Both the position numbers and the translations under genes were made by a program. Shown here one piece after another: positions 51,206 through 60,228 of a stretch of DNA of 64,000 nt. The notes under the pieces were generated by a model that did no database searches, was not told the origin of the DNA, and was given only the letters and a program-made list of their open reading frames with translations. Location: NCBI GenBank assembly GCA_020639095.1, contig JACKHH010000018.1, positions 1 to 64,000 on the forward strand. Direction: 5' to 3'. Numbering within the stretch: the first letter of the stretch is position 1; every line of letters starts with the position of its first letter. This DNA comes from Phycisphaerales bacterium. GTDB lineage: Bacteria; Planctomycetota; Phycisphaerae; UBA1845.

Positions 51206-52729
51206 TCAGGAGGCGCTGCCCGCGAGCAACCGCACGCGGAATCCGAGCATCTGCGAAAGAGCCGCCATCTCGCCGAGGATGTCGCCATACGCCACCGCGA
51301 CGTGGTTGCTCATGTAGTGCGCCATGATCGTGTCCTGGCGCACGCCGAGGTCCGCAGCCATGAACGGCCACTGCCGCGTCGTGCCTTCCCACCAGGCGTC
51401 GCGTTTTTCCGGCGGCAGGGCGACAACCGCGCCCTTGCCGACGTCCATCCACAGTTCGCCGTCCTTGAGATACGCTCGCGCCCAGGTCATCTCACCGGGC
51501 AGCGACTCACCGGCAAACGTTCCGCCGGGTACCGGGAAGTAGGCTGCGGGCTGGCGATACGAATGCACGCCGCGCAGCGTGTTCATGTCGTGGTTGAATG
51601 CGAACGCACCGCACGAGCCGCTGTTGAGCAAAACCCAAACGAAACGCCCGTCGTGCTCTCCGCCCCAGCGCACGTCGTGGAACATGACCGCCTGCGGCAA
51701 GCCCTTGGCCAGCAGCAAACGCTTCATCATCTCCATCGGCACCAGGTTGCCCTGGTCACCTTCCGTCGCGCAGCTCACCGTGTCGCCGTTCGACTCAGGT
51801 CGGCACGCGGAGTTGAGCAAACCTTCGGCGAAGTCCGACGGCGGGCGCAGCGGCAAGAGGCCAAGCTGATATTGCCACCCGACGCAATCGGCTTTGAATT
51901 CCTCGAGCAAATCGAGCACGACGAGGTAATCGCGAAGCTGCTCGCGCGTCGCGGATTCGTCGAAGTCGGCTGCCCCGTCCGCGCCGTAGTGAAACTGCAC
52001 GCCGCGATCCTTCACGAACGCGAGCGCGTCGTCGATACGCTTGGCCGCGATCTCCTTGCCGCGATGGATGATCCAGGCTTGGTCGACCTTGTGCTCGGTG
52101 AAGCCGATCGGGTTAAGCCGGCGCGGGCCGAAGTATCCGTTGATCATGCCCATCGAGGTGTCGCCGAGCATCAACGCGAGCACGCGACGTTTGCGGATTG
52201 CGTCGTAAACCTGCTGCGCGCGATCGCGGGCTTCGTTGCTGATCGTGACCGCGTAGCCGACTTCGTCCTCGGGATACTGGATTACGCCGCTGCCGCACCA
52301 TTCGTCGAGCCGTTCCATGAACGCGCTGTCGCGCGTCCAGTCATCGGCTGACGTCCAGATGCGCGAGAACTTGCGCCCCACGCTCTCCAGGCAGGCCCCG
52401 GTATTGAGCAAGCCGACCAGGCCCGGCCAGGTGCCCGAGAAATTGCTCGCGAGCAGCAGCGGATTGCTTTTTCCCACGACGCCATCGGTCGTGTGCGGGC
52501 CGTAGAACCAGTGTACGCACACCCCGATCATCGGATCGTCGATCGGTCCGAGGCGTTCGATTGATTCGTGCGGCTTGGTGAGAAAACCGGGTACGCGATA
52601 GGGCGATCCGCCGAGTTTCTTGATGGCGGACTCCAGTTGCGTGGTGGCGCGTTCAACGTTGTCGAGCGCGAGTTCATTGGGGCGTTGCCGGTAATCACCG
52701 GGCCAGAAGACGGCAATCTTGCGAGGCAT
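51206..52729 (-). CDS. L-fucose/D-arabinose isomerase-like protein
   Basis: The 507-residue protein fits the fucose/arabinose isomerase superfamily by length, by the N-terminal Rossmann-like 'KIAVFWPGDYRQRPNE', the middle 'LALMLGDTSMGMINGYFGPR', and the C-terminal region 'PAAYFPVPGGTFAGESLPGE' with 'HYMSNHVAVAYGD'. Members convert aldoses to ketoses with a Mn2+ centre. Position next to a pentulokinase suggests an aldopentose (for example D-arabinose to D-ribulose) or L-fucose substrate. GGAG lies upstream of ATG 52729. Exact sugar unknown. Confidence 0.7.
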   Translation of the reverse strand: MPRKIAVFWPGDYRQRPNELALDNVERATTQLESAIKKLGGSPYRVPGFLTKPHESIERLGPIDDPMIGVCVHWFYGPHTTDGVVGKSNPLLLASNFSGTWPGLVGLLNTGACLESVGRKFSRIWTSADDWTRDSAFMERLDEWCGSGVIQYPEDEVGYAVTISNEARDRAQQVYDAIRKRRVLALMLGDTSMGMINGYFGPRRLNPIGFTEHKVDQAWIIHRGKEIAAKRIDDALAFVKDRGVQFHYGADGAADFDESATREQLRDYLVVLDLLEEFKADCVGWQYQLGLLPLRPPSDFAEGLLNSACRPESNGDTVSCATEGDQGNLVPMEMMKRLLLAKGLPQAVMFHDVRWGGEHDGRFVWVLLNSGSCGAFAFNHDMNTLRGVHSYRQPAAYFPVPGGTFAGESLPGEMTWARAYLKDGELWMDVGKGAVVALPPEKRDAWWEGTTRQWPFMAADLGVRQDTIMAHYMSNHVAVAYGDILGEMAALSQMLGFRVRLLAGSAS

Positions 52730-52820
52730 GGCGGAGTCTCCGCGCGCGGACGGTTAATCGAATGCAATGCACGACTACGCGGGTCATGATACGAACGCGA
52801 TTCAGCGCGTGCAATTCCAT

Positions 52821-52897
52821 GTGCCACTGCTCTTGAGCAGTGGTCGTGAAATCCAGCGGGCTTCATCGAATGCACCATTGCTCAAGAGCAGTGGCAC
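52821..52897. repeat. CCACTGCTC...GAGCAGTGG inverted pair, copy 2
   Basis: CCACTGCTCTTGAGCAGTGG and, about 30 bases on, CCATTGCTCAAGAGCAGTGG recur as at 30197-30275. It separates the isomerase gene from the symporter gene. Confidence 0.8.
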
Positions 52898-52960
52898 ATC
52901 GCGCGTTGTCGTCCAGTCGTATTGCGCCAACAAACTGTGCGATGTCCTGAGAGATAGCTG

Positions 52961-55012
52961 TCAGTCGCGTTGCTCGGCGATGTCGACCATCGTCGTCGTC
53001 ACCGGTCGAGGTGGCGGCAACTCGCGATACCAGAAGACGTACATGCCCGCGAGCCCGATGGCAAACAGCGCAAACGTCCAACCGAATGCCGACCAGTTGC
53101 CCACGATCGCCAGCATCGGCAGCAGAAACAGCGTGATCTGCCAGAGCAGCGTGAACGGCAGCGCGATGATGTCGTTGCGATTCTCGCGGTTGATCGCGCG
53201 CTGCTCTTCCGGTGGAAGTTTGCGGCGCAGCGGTCCCCAAAGACCGAAAGGCCGAGTCGTGCGGTAGAAGTTCTCAAGCACCTTTGGATGCGTGGGCCGG
53301 GATGCGAATGTGCCAAGCACCGCGCCCGCGAGGCCAATCAGCGTGATGTAAACGAAACCGCTCAGCTCTGTCGGGAACCACGCTGGGAAAAACCCATTGA
53401 CAATCACGCCCACCTGCGGAAAGACACGATCGACGACCGCTCCGACCAGCCCGAACACCGTGCCGACCACCACGCCTCCGGCATTGAAACGCCACCAGTA
53501 GAACTTGAGCATCCCAGGTACGAGCATGCCCGCGCCCAGGCCCATCATCAGCCACGCCCAGATGTTGTTGATGCTCGTTGCGCTGTAGCCCATGACGAAC
53601 CCGAGAATCACGATCACCACGATGTACACGTAGTTCATGCTCACGAGTTCGCGGTTCGACGCTGCCGGTCGCCAATAGCGCTGATAGATGTCGCGCACGA
53701 AATACGCGGCGCTCATGTTCACGTTGGTGTCGAACGTCGACATCGACGCAGCCAGCAGCGCGATGATCAGCAGACCCCGCAGGCCCATGGGGATGTGGTG
53801 TACGATCACCGCGGGCATAATCCGCTCCGGGTTCACCGTTCCTTCGTAACTCACCAGTTTGAGTTTGGTCTGCCACTCCTCGCCGAGCAGGTCGTCCGCG
53901 GAAAGCGTGGCTGATAGCTGCGGGAAACGCTCCGGCTGTCGCATCACCCGTGCCAGGGCGTCGTCCCATTTGGATTTCTCAAGATCCGGGCCGAACACCT
54001 CGGTGAATTCGGGCGACGCGTGTACCACCTGGGCTGCCCGCTCAATCACCGCCGGATCGGGGAACATGTCGCGCACCATGAACAACCCGAGCACGGCGAA
54101 GCTCATCATCATCGGCCAGCGGAACATCATCAGCCAGGTCCAGATGAAGGTGAGTTTGCCGCACTCGCGTTCGTTGCGTGCGCCGTAATACTTGGAGTCC
54201 TGCCCGAGCCCCATGCCCAGCAGCACATTCTTCATGAGGTAGAAAAACGCGAACATCAACAGCAGGTTGTAGCTTTCGTATCCGCGTGGCATCTGCACGT
54301 GGGCTGCGGGCGCTGCCGACGTCCAGTGCTGCGTGCCGGTCACCTGCTCCGCGAGCGCTTCGAGGTTGCCGTCGAAGCCCGCCAGCTTCGAAACCGCGAG
54401 CACGATGATCACGATCACCATGCCGAAGATGATGAACGCCTGGAAAAGGTCGGTATACACCACGCCATAGAAACCCGCAGCCATGGTGTAGAGCGTCGCA
54501 ACGCTGATCATGATGATCGCGCAGTAGAGCGGTTCGAGGGGAACGAACATCGACAGAAACAACCCCACGCCCTTCGTCATGTACGCGAGCCCGCCCACCA
54601 TGCCGACCATCACCGCGATCGCTGTCACGATCCGCGCGAACTGTCCGCCGATCCCGTCGCCGAAGCGATAGACCATCCACTCCGCACCGGTCATGCAGTT
54701 TGAACGTCGGTTCCACTTGCCCACCCAGAGCAGCATGACTGCGAGCACGAGCACCGCGCCGCCGCGGAATTCGATGTACAACCCGCGCGGACCCAGCATG
54801 AAGAGAAATGAAACGATGAGCATCGTCCCCGCAACGTCGAGCATCGACGACATGCCCGACGCGCCCAGCGCCCACCAGGGCAGCTTCTTGCCGCCGAGGA
54901 AGTAATCCTCAAGGCTTGCGGAGGCTTTGCGCTGTAGGATAAATCCCAAGGCCAGCAGGCAGACGAAGTAGATGACGATGACGAGGTAGTCGAATGCGTT
55001 GAGGAATTGCAC
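52961..55012 (-). CDS. Sodium:solute symporter (SSS), long form
   Basis: The 683-residue membrane protein starts at GTG with GAGGA about 7 bases upstream. It has 'YLVIVIYFVCLLALGFILQR' first, then 'SLEDYFLGGKKLPWWALGAS' and 'GMSSMLDVAGTMLIVSFLF', the SSS pattern of loops and helices, and 'LLIIALLAASMSTFDTNVNM' in the sodium-site helix. About 13-14 hydrophobic segments plus a large loop (about 330-385) and a C-terminal extension with extra helices make it longer than typical (500-550). Its place between GH31 and the isomerase suggests a sugar or sugar-acid importer. Confidence 0.85.
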   Translation of the reverse strand: MQFLNAFDYLVIVIYFVCLLALGFILQRKASASLEDYFLGGKKLPWWALGASGMSSMLDVAGTMLIVSFLFMLGPRGLYIEFRGGAVLVLAVMLLWVGKWNRRSNCMTGAEWMVYRFGDGIGGQFARIVTAIAVMVGMVGGLAYMTKGVGLFLSMFVPLEPLYCAIIMISVATLYTMAAGFYGVVYTDLFQAFIIFGMVIVIIVLAVSKLAGFDGNLEALAEQVTGTQHWTSAAPAAHVQMPRGYESYNLLLMFAFFYLMKNVLLGMGLGQDSKYYGARNERECGKLTFIWTWLMMFRWPMMMSFAVLGLFMVRDMFPDPAVIERAAQVVHASPEFTEVFGPDLEKSKWDDALARVMRQPERFPQLSATLSADDLLGEEWQTKLKLVSYEGTVNPERIMPAVIVHHIPMGLRGLLIIALLAASMSTFDTNVNMSAAYFVRDIYQRYWRPAASNRELVSMNYVYIVVIVILGFVMGYSATSINNIWAWLMMGLGAGMLVPGMLKFYWWRFNAGGVVVGTVFGLVGAVVDRVFPQVGVIVNGFFPAWFPTELSGFVYITLIGLAGAVLGTFASRPTHPKVLENFYRTTRPFGLWGPLRRKLPPEEQRAINRENRNDIIALPFTLLWQITLFLLPMLAIVGNWSAFGWTFALFAIGLAGMYVFWYRELPPPRPVTTTMVDIAEQRD

Positions 55013-55121
55013 GGTCAGATCCTCGCTCGGGCGATGCAGCGAAGGCTGCGAACCAATAGCGTAGATACTGTGCTAGCCGTTTGTTCGCAACACGCCCGCG
55101 ACAGTTCATGATGGGTCAGTT

Positions 55122-55204
55122 TGGGTGGCACGGTCTTGCGCAGCAAGGCCGTGGTCTGTTCCCGGCTGCTCCATGGCCTGACTTCGGCAGACCATCCCAC
55201 CCCG
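55122..55204. repeat. GGGTGGCACGG...CCGTGGT hairpin repeat, copy 1
   Basis: GGGTGGCACGGTCTTGCGCA followed by GCAAGGCCGTGGT forms a hairpin; the unit ends in CCCACCCC. A second unit is at 57719-57803. The outer arms resemble the hairpin arms of element A with a different core. It fills the gap between the symporter and GH31 genes. Confidence 0.8.
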
Positions 55205-55304
55205 GCGCATCAATGTGAACCACAAGACAGTTTTGATTGAAAGCTATCGTTCACTCGTTCTGCTTTGGCGGTGGACTTGTCGCGTTGTCGGGCGGTGCGT
55301 CGAT

Positions 55305-57617
55305 TCAACGCAGCGCATTGCTTTGCCAGACAACCGGCCAAGTGAGTGTGATCGGCGTGGAGTCTACGGCGACTTCCCGATGCACCGGGCTTTTCCCGTC
55401 CCATTGCCATCCAGATCGCGCTTGCATCGCGTCCGGTCCTGCGCCGATGAGTTGAACGTCCATGCGCCTCGGCGAAGCGGACGTGAGCGTGAGGGTGGCG
55501 GTGGTTCCGTCGCGTTCCACGGTGGCGGAGACGCCGTCGAAGGTGACGAGTTTTCGCGTGCAGGCCGGCCAGACTTGCAACACGCGGCGATCGTCGACCG
55601 CGACGACGCTGGCGTCCATGTCTTCGTGCCGCGGGATGAGTGTGTCGAGGTCTTCGGGGAAGCGGTAGAGCAGCGCACCGCCGCGAACGAACAGCGGAAC
55701 GCGCGCCAGCGGCGCGTCGACCGCTATCCGCTGTCCACCGGGGAATCGCTGCCCGCTCCAGTAGTCGAACCACATCGCGTCATCGTCTGTCTTTGGCAGA
55801 TAGACCGAGCGCTGCGTACCGCTCTGGTACATCGGCGCCACCAGCAGGTCATGTCCCAGCAAATACTGGAACTGGCAGCGCACCGCGTCGTGGTCATTGG
55901 GAAAGGCCAACACCATGGGCCGGATGATCGGCATGCCGGTCGCAGCGGCTTCCTGGGCTGCGTTCATCAGGTACGGTGCGAGGCTGGTGTGCAGCTTCGC
56001 AAACGTGTGGTAGATGGCGAGCGTTTCGTCATCGAAGTCCCAAGGCCCCAGGTTGCAGGTCATGTGTACCTGCATGAGTGGCGAGAGCGCGCCGAACTGC
56101 GTCCAACGGATGAAGAGTTCCTTCGTGGGCGTGCCCATGTATCCGGCGATATCGCTCGCCCACATCGGCATGCCCGAGAGGGCAGCGTTCTGCGCCGCGA
56201 GAATCGCGCCCGGGAACCCGTTGTCGAAGGAGAAGTCGGCTGCGTTGTCACCCGCCCAGCCAAAGGGGTACTGTTGCGCTCCCGTGAACCCGCTGCGCGC
56301 AAAAAGTACGCCGTCGCCATCGAGTCGCTCGTCGATGTAGCCTTGGGCTGCTTGCAGATAGAGCGCCGCGTAGCGGTTCTTCATCACGTCCGCGGTCGAA
56401 CCGTCGTGAAAAACCGCGTCCGCGACGAAGTTGCCCTCGCCGTCGTCGCACTTGATCGCGTGCAGCCCCCAGGGGCGCGTTTTGTCGATTTGATCGTGCC
56501 ACCAGGTCACGGCATCGGGATTGGTGAAGTCGACCAGCCCGCCGCGACCCTTCCACCAGTCGGTGATCATCGGCTCACCGTTCGGTCGTTTGACGAGAAA
56601 CCCGCGATCGCGCGCCTCGGCGAAGTTGGGCGAAGCGCCTTCGACGATGCCGGTCATGTCGATGCGGTTCTCGCTGTTGATGAACGGTGTCAGCCAGAAG
56701 CATGGGTAAAACCCCAGCGCGCGAATGCGCGCGAAGAGCGCCTGCGGGTCGGCGAACTGCTGCTCATTCAGCGTGAAGTCGTTGTAGCCCGTCTCCCAGG
56801 GACTGTCGATCACGATCACCGACCCGGGCAGGTCGTGCTTCCGCGTCAGTTCCGCGTCGGCGAGCAGTTCTTCGCGGTTGCGATGCACGTCGCGACTCTT
56901 CCAGGGCGCGAACGACCACATCGGGGGAACCTTCGGCCTGCCGGTGAGCCGCGTGAATTCGTCGAGCATCGCGGCGAAGCCGGGCCCGTTGATCAGCACG
57001 ACGCGCAGCACGCGGCAGTGGTAGTTCAACAGCACGAGGTCACGCGTGGTCGCGTTGAAGTCGAACGTCGCCGTTTCGGCATTGTCGACCCAGAGCGCAT
57101 AGCCGCGTGTGCTCATGTAGTAGGGGATCGGTTTGTACGTTACTCCGCCCTTCGAGCCGGGATGGTCGATGCTCGCGATCGGAAGGATCTCACCCTTGTG
57201 GTTGAGCGAATTGAACCGCTCACCGGTGCCGTAATACCACGAACTGTCGCGCACGCCCGCGACAAAATCGTGCGCCGCGCCGTCGAGTGCGATCCAGCGC
57301 ACCGCGACCGCCGACGTCGATACCCGCTCCAGTTCAATGCGCACAGTATCATTGGCGAACGCGGTTTCGATGTTGGATGATTTCTCGTCGGGCGCAACTT
57401 GATGCCATCGCGTTTGCACGACGCCGTCGACAAGGAGCGCGGGCAACACCAACGTATCGCGAACAGCCGATGCTGCGTCGAGGAACTTGATGTGTACCTC
57501 GCCACGATCAGCCTCTACCTGGAATTCAACCCCACCGCGTGAGCCCGCCTCGCCGCCAAAAGCAAGCGAAGTCGAGATCATCATACAGAAAACGCAGTTC
57601 AATCGTGAAAGCTTCAT
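55305..57617 (-). CDS. Glycoside hydrolase family 31 (alpha-glucosidase/alpha-xylosidase type)
   Basis: The 770-residue protein has a short signal peptide (MKLSRLNCVFCMMISTSLAF, cleaved after about GG). The N-terminal beta domain shows 'DSSWYYGTGERFNSLNHKGE'. The catalytic barrel has 'PPMWSFAPWKSRDVHRNREE', the nucleophile Asp in 'HAIKCDDGEGNFVADAV' (K-x-D-x-x-E pattern) and the acid/base in 'FGWAGDNAADFSFDN'. 'MPMWASDIAGYMGTPTKELF' and 'HDLLVAPMYQSGTQRSVYLP' continue the GH31 pattern. The K-x-D-x-x-E form is seen in alpha-xylosidases among others. It is the first gene of the minus-strand sugar train. Confidence 0.85.
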   Translation of the reverse strand: MKLSRLNCVFCMMISTSLAFGGEAGSRGGVEFQVEADRGEVHIKFLDAASAVRDTLVLPALLVDGVVQTRWHQVAPDEKSSNIETAFANDTVRIELERVSTSAVAVRWIALDGAAHDFVAGVRDSSWYYGTGERFNSLNHKGEILPIASIDHPGSKGGVTYKPIPYYMSTRGYALWVDNAETATFDFNATTRDLVLLNYHCRVLRVVLINGPGFAAMLDEFTRLTGRPKVPPMWSFAPWKSRDVHRNREELLADAELTRKHDLPGSVIVIDSPWETGYNDFTLNEQQFADPQALFARIRALGFYPCFWLTPFINSENRIDMTGIVEGASPNFAEARDRGFLVKRPNGEPMITDWWKGRGGLVDFTNPDAVTWWHDQIDKTRPWGLHAIKCDDGEGNFVADAVFHDGSTADVMKNRYAALYLQAAQGYIDERLDGDGVLFARSGFTGAQQYPFGWAGDNAADFSFDNGFPGAILAAQNAALSGMPMWASDIAGYMGTPTKELFIRWTQFGALSPLMQVHMTCNLGPWDFDDETLAIYHTFAKLHTSLAPYLMNAAQEAAATGMPIIRPMVLAFPNDHDAVRCQFQYLLGHDLLVAPMYQSGTQRSVYLPKTDDDAMWFDYWSGQRFPGGQRIAVDAPLARVPLFVRGGALLYRFPEDLDTLIPRHEDMDASVVAVDDRRVLQVWPACTRKLVTFDGVSATVERDGTTATLTLTSASPRRMDVQLIGAGPDAMQARSGWQWDGKSPVHREVAVDSTPITLTWPVVWQSNALR

Positions 57618-57718
57618 TGTTCATTCCCAAAGCTGACAGGTCGCACCGATGACCGTATGCATACCCGCAACACCGCGAATGAACAATGAGCTATTGTCCT
57701 AATGGCACAGGGTCACGT

Positions 57719-57803
57719 CGGGTGGCACGGTCATGCGCAGCAAGGCCGTGGTTGGCATCCCAGATACCCCATGGAGAGACCGCGTCAGATTACGCCACCC
57801 CAG
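57719..57803. repeat. GGGTGGCACGG...CCGTGGT hairpin repeat, copy 2
   Basis: GGTGGCACGGTCATGCGCAG followed by CAAGGCCGTGGT; the unit ends in GCCACCCC. It has the same layout as 55122-55204 and lies upstream of the GH31 gene and past the end of the histidine kinase gene. Confidence 0.8.
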
Positions 57804-57859
57804 GTCGGCAAAGTGACCCACCACGTACCTTGGCGAGGCGCGAATTGCGACCGTTCAAC

Positions 57860-59320
57860 TCAGTGGGCGGTGGAGTCGGGCGACGTTTCCATGCGAAACG
57901 GAAGCGACACGACGAACTCGGTCCCCGCCCCCACTTGGCTCGCAATGCCGATCGTCCCGTTGTGCGCCTGTGCAATCGAGCGGCAAATCGCCAGTCCCAG
58001 ACCGCTGCCGCCGGTCGCACTCGTGCGGGCGGCGTCGGCGCGATAGAAGCGGTCGAAGATGCGTGCGATGTGCTCCGGCGCGATGCCCGGCCCGTTGTCA
58101 CTCACCCGCAGCTCTACGTTTTCATCCGCCGGGGCGACGCTCACCATCACCCGCCCGCCGTTCGGCGTGTAGCGCAGCGCGTTGTCCAGCAGGTTGCTGA
58201 GCAGTTGGCGAATACGCGTGTCGTCGCCGAACATCTCGACGGGTTTGCCGTCGGCCAGCGAAAGCTCAATGTCGCGTTCGTTGGCGATCGCGCCATACAG
58301 ATCGACCATGTCGCGGGCGGTTTCGGTCAGGTTCACCGGACCGGTTTGCAGGAAGCTGCGTCCCGCGTCCGCGCGCGCGAGCAACAGCAGGTCATCGGCG
58401 ATGCGCGAGAGCTTGTCGAACTGATCGATGCTCTCCTCAATCACCAGCCGAAGTTCCTCGACATCCGCCTGTTGATTGAGCGCGATCTCCATGTTCCCGC
58501 GCAGCGCCGCGATGGGCGTGCGCAGTTCGTGCGCCGCGTCGGCAGTGAAGCGCTGGATTTCACCGAACTGTCGTTCGAGTCGCGCGAGCATGTCGTTGAG
58601 CACGCCCGCGAGCGCGTCAAGCTCGTCGCCAGTACCCGAATGCGCCAACCGCGCCGTAAGATTCTCCGCGCCGATCCGTCGCGCCGTATCCGTCATTCGC
58701 CGCACGGGCTGCAAGCTCCGTCCCGCCAGCACCAACCCGCATACCACGGACAAACCCGCGGCCACAGCCATTGCGGCAAAACACAATTGTCGAAATCCGG
58801 CGAGCGACGACGCAAAATGATCAAGTCGGTAAACCGCCTGCGTTTGATAGCGGTTCTTGTCCGCCAGCGTCACCCATTGGCTGCATATGCGATACGGCCA
58901 GGGAGCGCCCGCGGGCTGCAGCGTATTGAACACCACCCCGCTGCTCGATTTCGGCAGCGTGACCGCATCATCGGCTGGGTGAAACGCGTCGTGCGTATCA
59001 CTCGTAACGACGAGCTTCCCCGACGCGTCGAGCAGGCGAAAAGTGAGGTCCTTGCGCAGTCGGCTCCCCAGTTCCCGACGAATTCCGCCTTCGATTTCGT
59101 CAAAGCCCAGGTGCTGCTCCTCCTCGACGATGGTGGTGAATTCCTGCATCTCACCTTCAAGGAATCCATCAACTTCGCGGCTGAGTGAGTAGGAGAGACC
59201 GATGTAGAGCAGCGTACAGATCAGGGCGCAGGTGCCCAGCGTGATCGTCGTCCACCAAAGCGTAAGCCGGGCCCGGATGGTCGCAAGAAACCGACGCGAG
59301 TTAACCGGCTTTGAGGACAT
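57860..59320 (-). CDS. Two-component sensor histidine kinase
   Basis: The 486-residue sensor has two membrane helices ('LWWTTITLGTCALICTLLYI' near 20 and 'LCFAAMAVAAGLSVVCGLVL' near 180), an extracytoplasmic loop of about 140 residues and a HAMP linker. The HisKA motif is 'FTADAAHELRTPIAALRGN' (phospho-His) and the ATPase boxes are 'LLSNLLDNALRYTPNGG', 'VSDNGPGIAPEH' and 'GGSGLGLAICRSIAQAHNG'. The 5' end overlaps the response regulator gene by 20 bases, so the two are translationally coupled. The architecture resembles metal- or envelope-stress sensors such as CusS; the stimulus is not clear from the sequence. Confidence 0.9.
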   Translation of the reverse strand: MSSKPVNSRRFLATIRARLTLWWTTITLGTCALICTLLYIGLSYSLSREVDGFLEGEMQEFTTIVEEEQHLGFDEIEGGIRRELGSRLRKDLTFRLLDASGKLVVTSDTHDAFHPADDAVTLPKSSSGVVFNTLQPAGAPWPYRICSQWVTLADKNRYQTQAVYRLDHFASSLAGFRQLCFAAMAVAAGLSVVCGLVLAGRSLQPVRRMTDTARRIGAENLTARLAHSGTGDELDALAGVLNDMLARLERQFGEIQRFTADAAHELRTPIAALRGNMEIALNQQADVEELRLVIEESIDQFDKLSRIADDLLLLARADAGRSFLQTGPVNLTETARDMVDLYGAIANERDIELSLADGKPVEMFGDDTRIRQLLSNLLDNALRYTPNGGRVMVSVAPADENVELRVSDNGPGIAPEHIARIFDRFYRADAARTSATGGSGLGLAICRSIAQAHNGTIGIASQVGAGTEFVVSLPFRMETSPDSTAH

Positions 59321-59972
59321 ATCCGCATCCGCGCACGGTATGAATCAGCGGTGAATCGAAACCGGCATCGACTTTACGACGCAGCCGGTTGATGTGTACG
59401 TCGATTACGTTCGTCTTGGGATCGTGACGCATGTCCCAAATGCGTTCGAGAATCATCGTGCGCGAAACGACTTCGCCCGCGTGCCGCGCCAGGTATTCGA
59501 GCAACGCGTACTCACGCGCGGAGAGGTCGATCCGCTGCCCGGATCGCTCGACCGCCCGCGTCACCACGTCAACCGTGAGGTCGCCAACGCTGATGGGATT
59601 ATCCGCGAGGGTCTGGCCGCGACGCATCACCGCGCGAATCCGCGCCAGCAGCTCGACAAAGCTGAACGGTTTGACGAGGTAGTCATCGGCACCCAGGTTC
59701 AGCCCGCGCACGCGATCATCGAGCGCGTCGCGCGCGGTGAGGCAGATGACCGGTGTGGCGATGCCCTGTTCCCGCAGCGCCCGCAGCACGCTGAACCCGT
59801 CACGCTGCGGAAGCAGAAGGTCGAGCACGATGACGTCGTAGTACTCCGTGGTCGCAAGGTGCAGACCGGCATCGCCGTCCCCAGCCACGTCCACGGCGAA
59901 GGCCGCTTCCTGCAATCCGCGTTCGATGAACGACGCGACCGCGTTTTCATCTTCGACCACAAGCGCGCGCAT
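59301..59972 (-). CDS. OmpR/PhoB-family response regulator
   Basis: The 223-residue regulator begins MRALVVEDENAVASF. The receiver domain has the phospho-acceptor Asp in 'YDVIVLDLLLPQRDG' (about 51), Thr in 'VICLTARDALDDR' and Lys in 'DDYLVKPFSFVELL' (about 101). The winged-helix DNA-binding domain follows with 'IDLSAREYALLEYLARHAGE', 'SRTMILERIWD' and 'NVIDVHINRLRRKVD'. ATG 59972 is preferred over upstream in-frame starts because it begins the receiver fold exactly. It is transcribed first with the kinase gene. The target genes are unknown; the divergent glycosyltransferase gene is a candidate. Confidence 0.9.
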   Translation of the reverse strand: MRALVVEDENAVASFIERGLQEAAFAVDVAGDGDAGLHLATTEYYDVIVLDLLLPQRDGFSVLRALREQGIATPVICLTARDALDDRVRGLNLGADDYLVKPFSFVELLARIRAVMRRGQTLADNPISVGDLTVDVVTRAVERSGQRIDLSAREYALLEYLARHAGEVVSRTMILERIWDMRHDPKTNVIDVHINRLRRKVDAGFDSPLIHTVRGCGYVLKAG

Positions 59973-60228
59973 GCCTGTACCTATCTCCAGGGGTTTCTCG
60001 CCCGCATTGTACGCGCAGCCGGCTGCCACCGCACGTCTCAAGTGCACGGTGTTGGGACGCGGGCCATCCGACCCGGGATCATTAAACGATTGTCATATAC
60101 CCGCCATCCGCCTGCCATCTTGGGCCAGTACATTTAAGCCCTTTAATCTGGCGACAGCGTCGTCGCCGATCGCTTACAATGAACCCGCGAGTTCCTTCAA
60201 GCAGCATGGACGCTGAGAAGGCTTACCG

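Noticed and set aside
55215..57380. A 721-codon plus-strand frame opposite GH31
   Set aside because: It is an antisense shadow; GH31 motifs are on the minus strand, and the translation is low-complexity Arg/Val/Glu text.
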